49,899 nt of DNA from Pseudomonas syringae (GTDB taxonomy: Bacteria; Pseudomonadota; Gammaproteobacteria; Pseudomonadales; Pseudomonadaceae). Below, piece after piece: positions 48,878-49,899 of this stretch. The stretch's first letter is position 1; the number at the start of each line of letters is the position of its first letter. Where the stretch lies: assembly GCF_021606685.1 (NCBI RefSeq), contig NZ_WKCB01000041.1, positions 1 to 49,899 on the forward strand, written 5' to 3'. Made by a program: the position numbers and the translations under genes. A model generated the notes under the pieces. That model did no database searches. It was given only the letters and a program-made list of their open reading frames with translations, and was not told the DNA's origin.

Positions 48878-48953
48878 TGGCGTCCCCTAGGGGACTCGAA
48901 CCCCTGTTACCGCCGTGAAAGGGCGGTGTCCTAGGCCACTAGACGAAGGGGAC
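48878..48953 (-). tRNA. tRNA-Glu (TTC), copy 2 in operon order
   Basis: 76-nt minus-strand cloverleaf with acceptor GTCCCCT / AGGGGAC, anticodon loop CTTTCAC (TTC), and encoded CCA. A 3-nt spacer separates it from tRNA-Gly. Confidence 0.95.
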
Positions 48954-49057
48954 ACGCTACTGAAACACATGGTGTGTATTTCAGTGCCCAGAGATTAAAT
49001 CCTAAGATTACGCCCTGGTTTCACTCAGTGCCGCCCGAGGGCAACACTGCTTAAATT

Positions 49058-49133
<76 letters not shown>

Positions 49134-49137
49134 AATA

Positions 49138-49213
49138 TGGCGTCCCCTAGGGGACTCGAACCCCTGTTACCGCCGTGAAAGGGCGGTGTCCTAGGCCACT
49201 AGACGAAGGGGAC
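49138..49213 (-). tRNA. tRNA-Glu (TTC), copy 1 in operon order
   Basis: Identical to 48878-48953, 260 bp away, with a 4-nt spacer to tRNA-Gly instead of 3. It is the first gene of the operon. Confidence 0.95.
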
Positions 49214-49572
49214 ACACGTACAACATTCACTCCCTACCGCGTTTCGCTGTGTGCTTTACGCTGTAAGTGGCGCGCATTCTATGGATGGATTGAAAGGTCG
49301 TCAACCCCCAAGGATAAATTTATTTAAATCAATGACTTCGACCCTGTTTCCGGGCCCTGGCACGGATTCTGCCCGTCCGAGCTTTGGCGCCTATATTCTG
49401 GCGTCTGACAAGACGCTATAGTTCGCAGTAGCAAATGATGGCAATGTGCATCCACGCAGGGAGCGCCTTACCTATATAGAAGAAACTACCTGGGCAACTG
49501 GTCGATCAACGCTATCCGCCGAATGGCCCAGTCACTACACTCCACTGTAAACCCTATAAAGAGGTCACACCG
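49214..49572. other. 359-bp intergenic region with the tRNA promoter
   Basis: No protein gene is seen. The left third holds the minus-strand tRNA promoter (49276-49304). The rest presumably carries the promoter and leader of the + strand gene at 49573, with AAAGAGG just before its GTG. Confidence 0.6.
49276..49304 (-). promoter_or_regulatory. Promoter of the tRNA-Glu/Gly operon
   Basis: On the minus strand, TTGACG (49304-49299), a 17-nt spacer and TAGAAT (49281-49276) are followed by GCGCGCC, a stringent-type discriminator. The layout matches the promoter of tRNA-Val/Asp copy 2 at 28515-28543. Confidence 0.85.
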
Positions 49573-49899
49573 GTGACACCACTCATGATCACCCTGCTGG
49601 TAATAGCCGGGATCGTAATACTGATCGCCATTGGCTACATGAACCACGTGGTGGAAAACAACAAGCTGGAAAAGAAGCGCACCGAGATCGAGCTTAATGA
49701 TCGCCTGCGCCGTTGCGGTGAAATCACCGAGACATTTCCCGGCCAATTGATGACCCCGGCGCTCAAGCTCTTGCTGACGCGTCTGGAACTCAACGTCAAC
49801 CAGCGCCTGTTGAACCTCAACAAGACCAGCGCCCCCATCAAAGCGCGCATCACCGAGCTGACTGCACTGGTAGCCCAGGGCGAGTCGATCCCGGTGAAC
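49573..49899 (+). CDS. Membrane-anchored protein of unknown function, 3' end outside window
   Basis: GTG 49573 (AAAGAGG upstream) or ATG 49585 opens a frame with no stop before the window ends, so at least 109 residues are coded. An N-terminal membrane helix (MITLLVIAGIVILIAIGYMN) is followed by a charged, helical, probably coiled-coil region (VVENNKLEKKRTEIELNDRL). Residues from about 60 are helical with repeated Leu spacing. The protein would be anchored in the inner membrane with a soluble helical domain. I do not recognise the family. Function cannot be given from this fragment. Confidence 0.75.
   Translation, partial: MTPLMITLLVIAGIVILIAIGYMNHVVENNKLEKKRTEIELNDRLRRCGEITETFPGQLMTPALKLLLTRLELNVNQRLLNLNKTSAPIKARITELTALVAQGESIPVN

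Overview
The window reads as chromosome of a fluorescent Pseudomonas (P. fluorescens group). The evidence is GC-rich third-position codon use, REPIN elements of the gtgggagggggcttgc type, and several core Pseudomonas neighbourhoods (prc with an EAL/GGDEF gene, rdgC, YadG/YadH with a GST and fadE). No phage, IS element, CRISPR array or rRNA gene was seen. Statements about gene order in other Pseudomonas are from memory and were not checked by alignment.

Layout. 1-3973: the 3' part of an uptake cassette for a phosphorus-containing compound (phosphodiesterase-superfamily hydrolase, two ABC permeases, ATPase, HAD phosphatase), closed by a REPIN. 4108-11533: quinone oxidoreductase, periplasmic protease Prc, an EAL-CBS-GGDEF protein, an XRE regulator with a small partner, a YkvA protein and a lipoprotein FKBP isomerase. 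A 360-bp gap there carries a DnaA-box palindrome. 11780-23461: an accessory-looking block. It holds a RoxA-like di-haem cytochrome with a catalase-like protein, LysR regulators, two MFS exporters, a 38-aa membrane peptide, and a BCCT importer with a CocE/NonD hydrolase. 23718-28497: an iron-uptake cassette (FecI-type sigma factor, FecR anti-sigma, TonB receptor with STN domain) flanked by two identical 242-bp repeats, each containing a tRNA-Val/tRNA-Asp operon.

28654-36222: rdgC, a BASS transporter, a guanidine-II riboswitch controlling a guanidinium exporter (gdx/sugE), an LplT-PlsC fusion, a TDT/SLAC1 transporter, and an MFS exporter divergent from its TetR-type regulator. 36354-42651: YadH/YadG ABC exporter, GST, transglutaminase-like protein, fadE and a small partner. 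42781-48707: LysR, alanyl-tRNA editing protein, secreted M20 dipeptidase, a small conserved protein, and an orphan PotF-like binding protein divergent from a LuxR-type regulator. 48799-49213: tandem tRNA-Gly/tRNA-Glu pairs. 49573-49899: start of a membrane-anchored unknown protein.

How parts work together. The TonB receptor probably signals through FecR to FecI for substrate-induced iron uptake under Fur control. Gdx is induced by guanidine through its own mRNA leader. BCCT plus CocE suggests import and hydrolysis of a quaternary-ammonium ester or amide. The cytochrome and catalase-like proteins look like one cell-envelope redox unit. The most notable non-coding items are the repeat-flanked iron cassette, the guanidine-II riboswitch, the DnaA-box palindrome and five REPINs.
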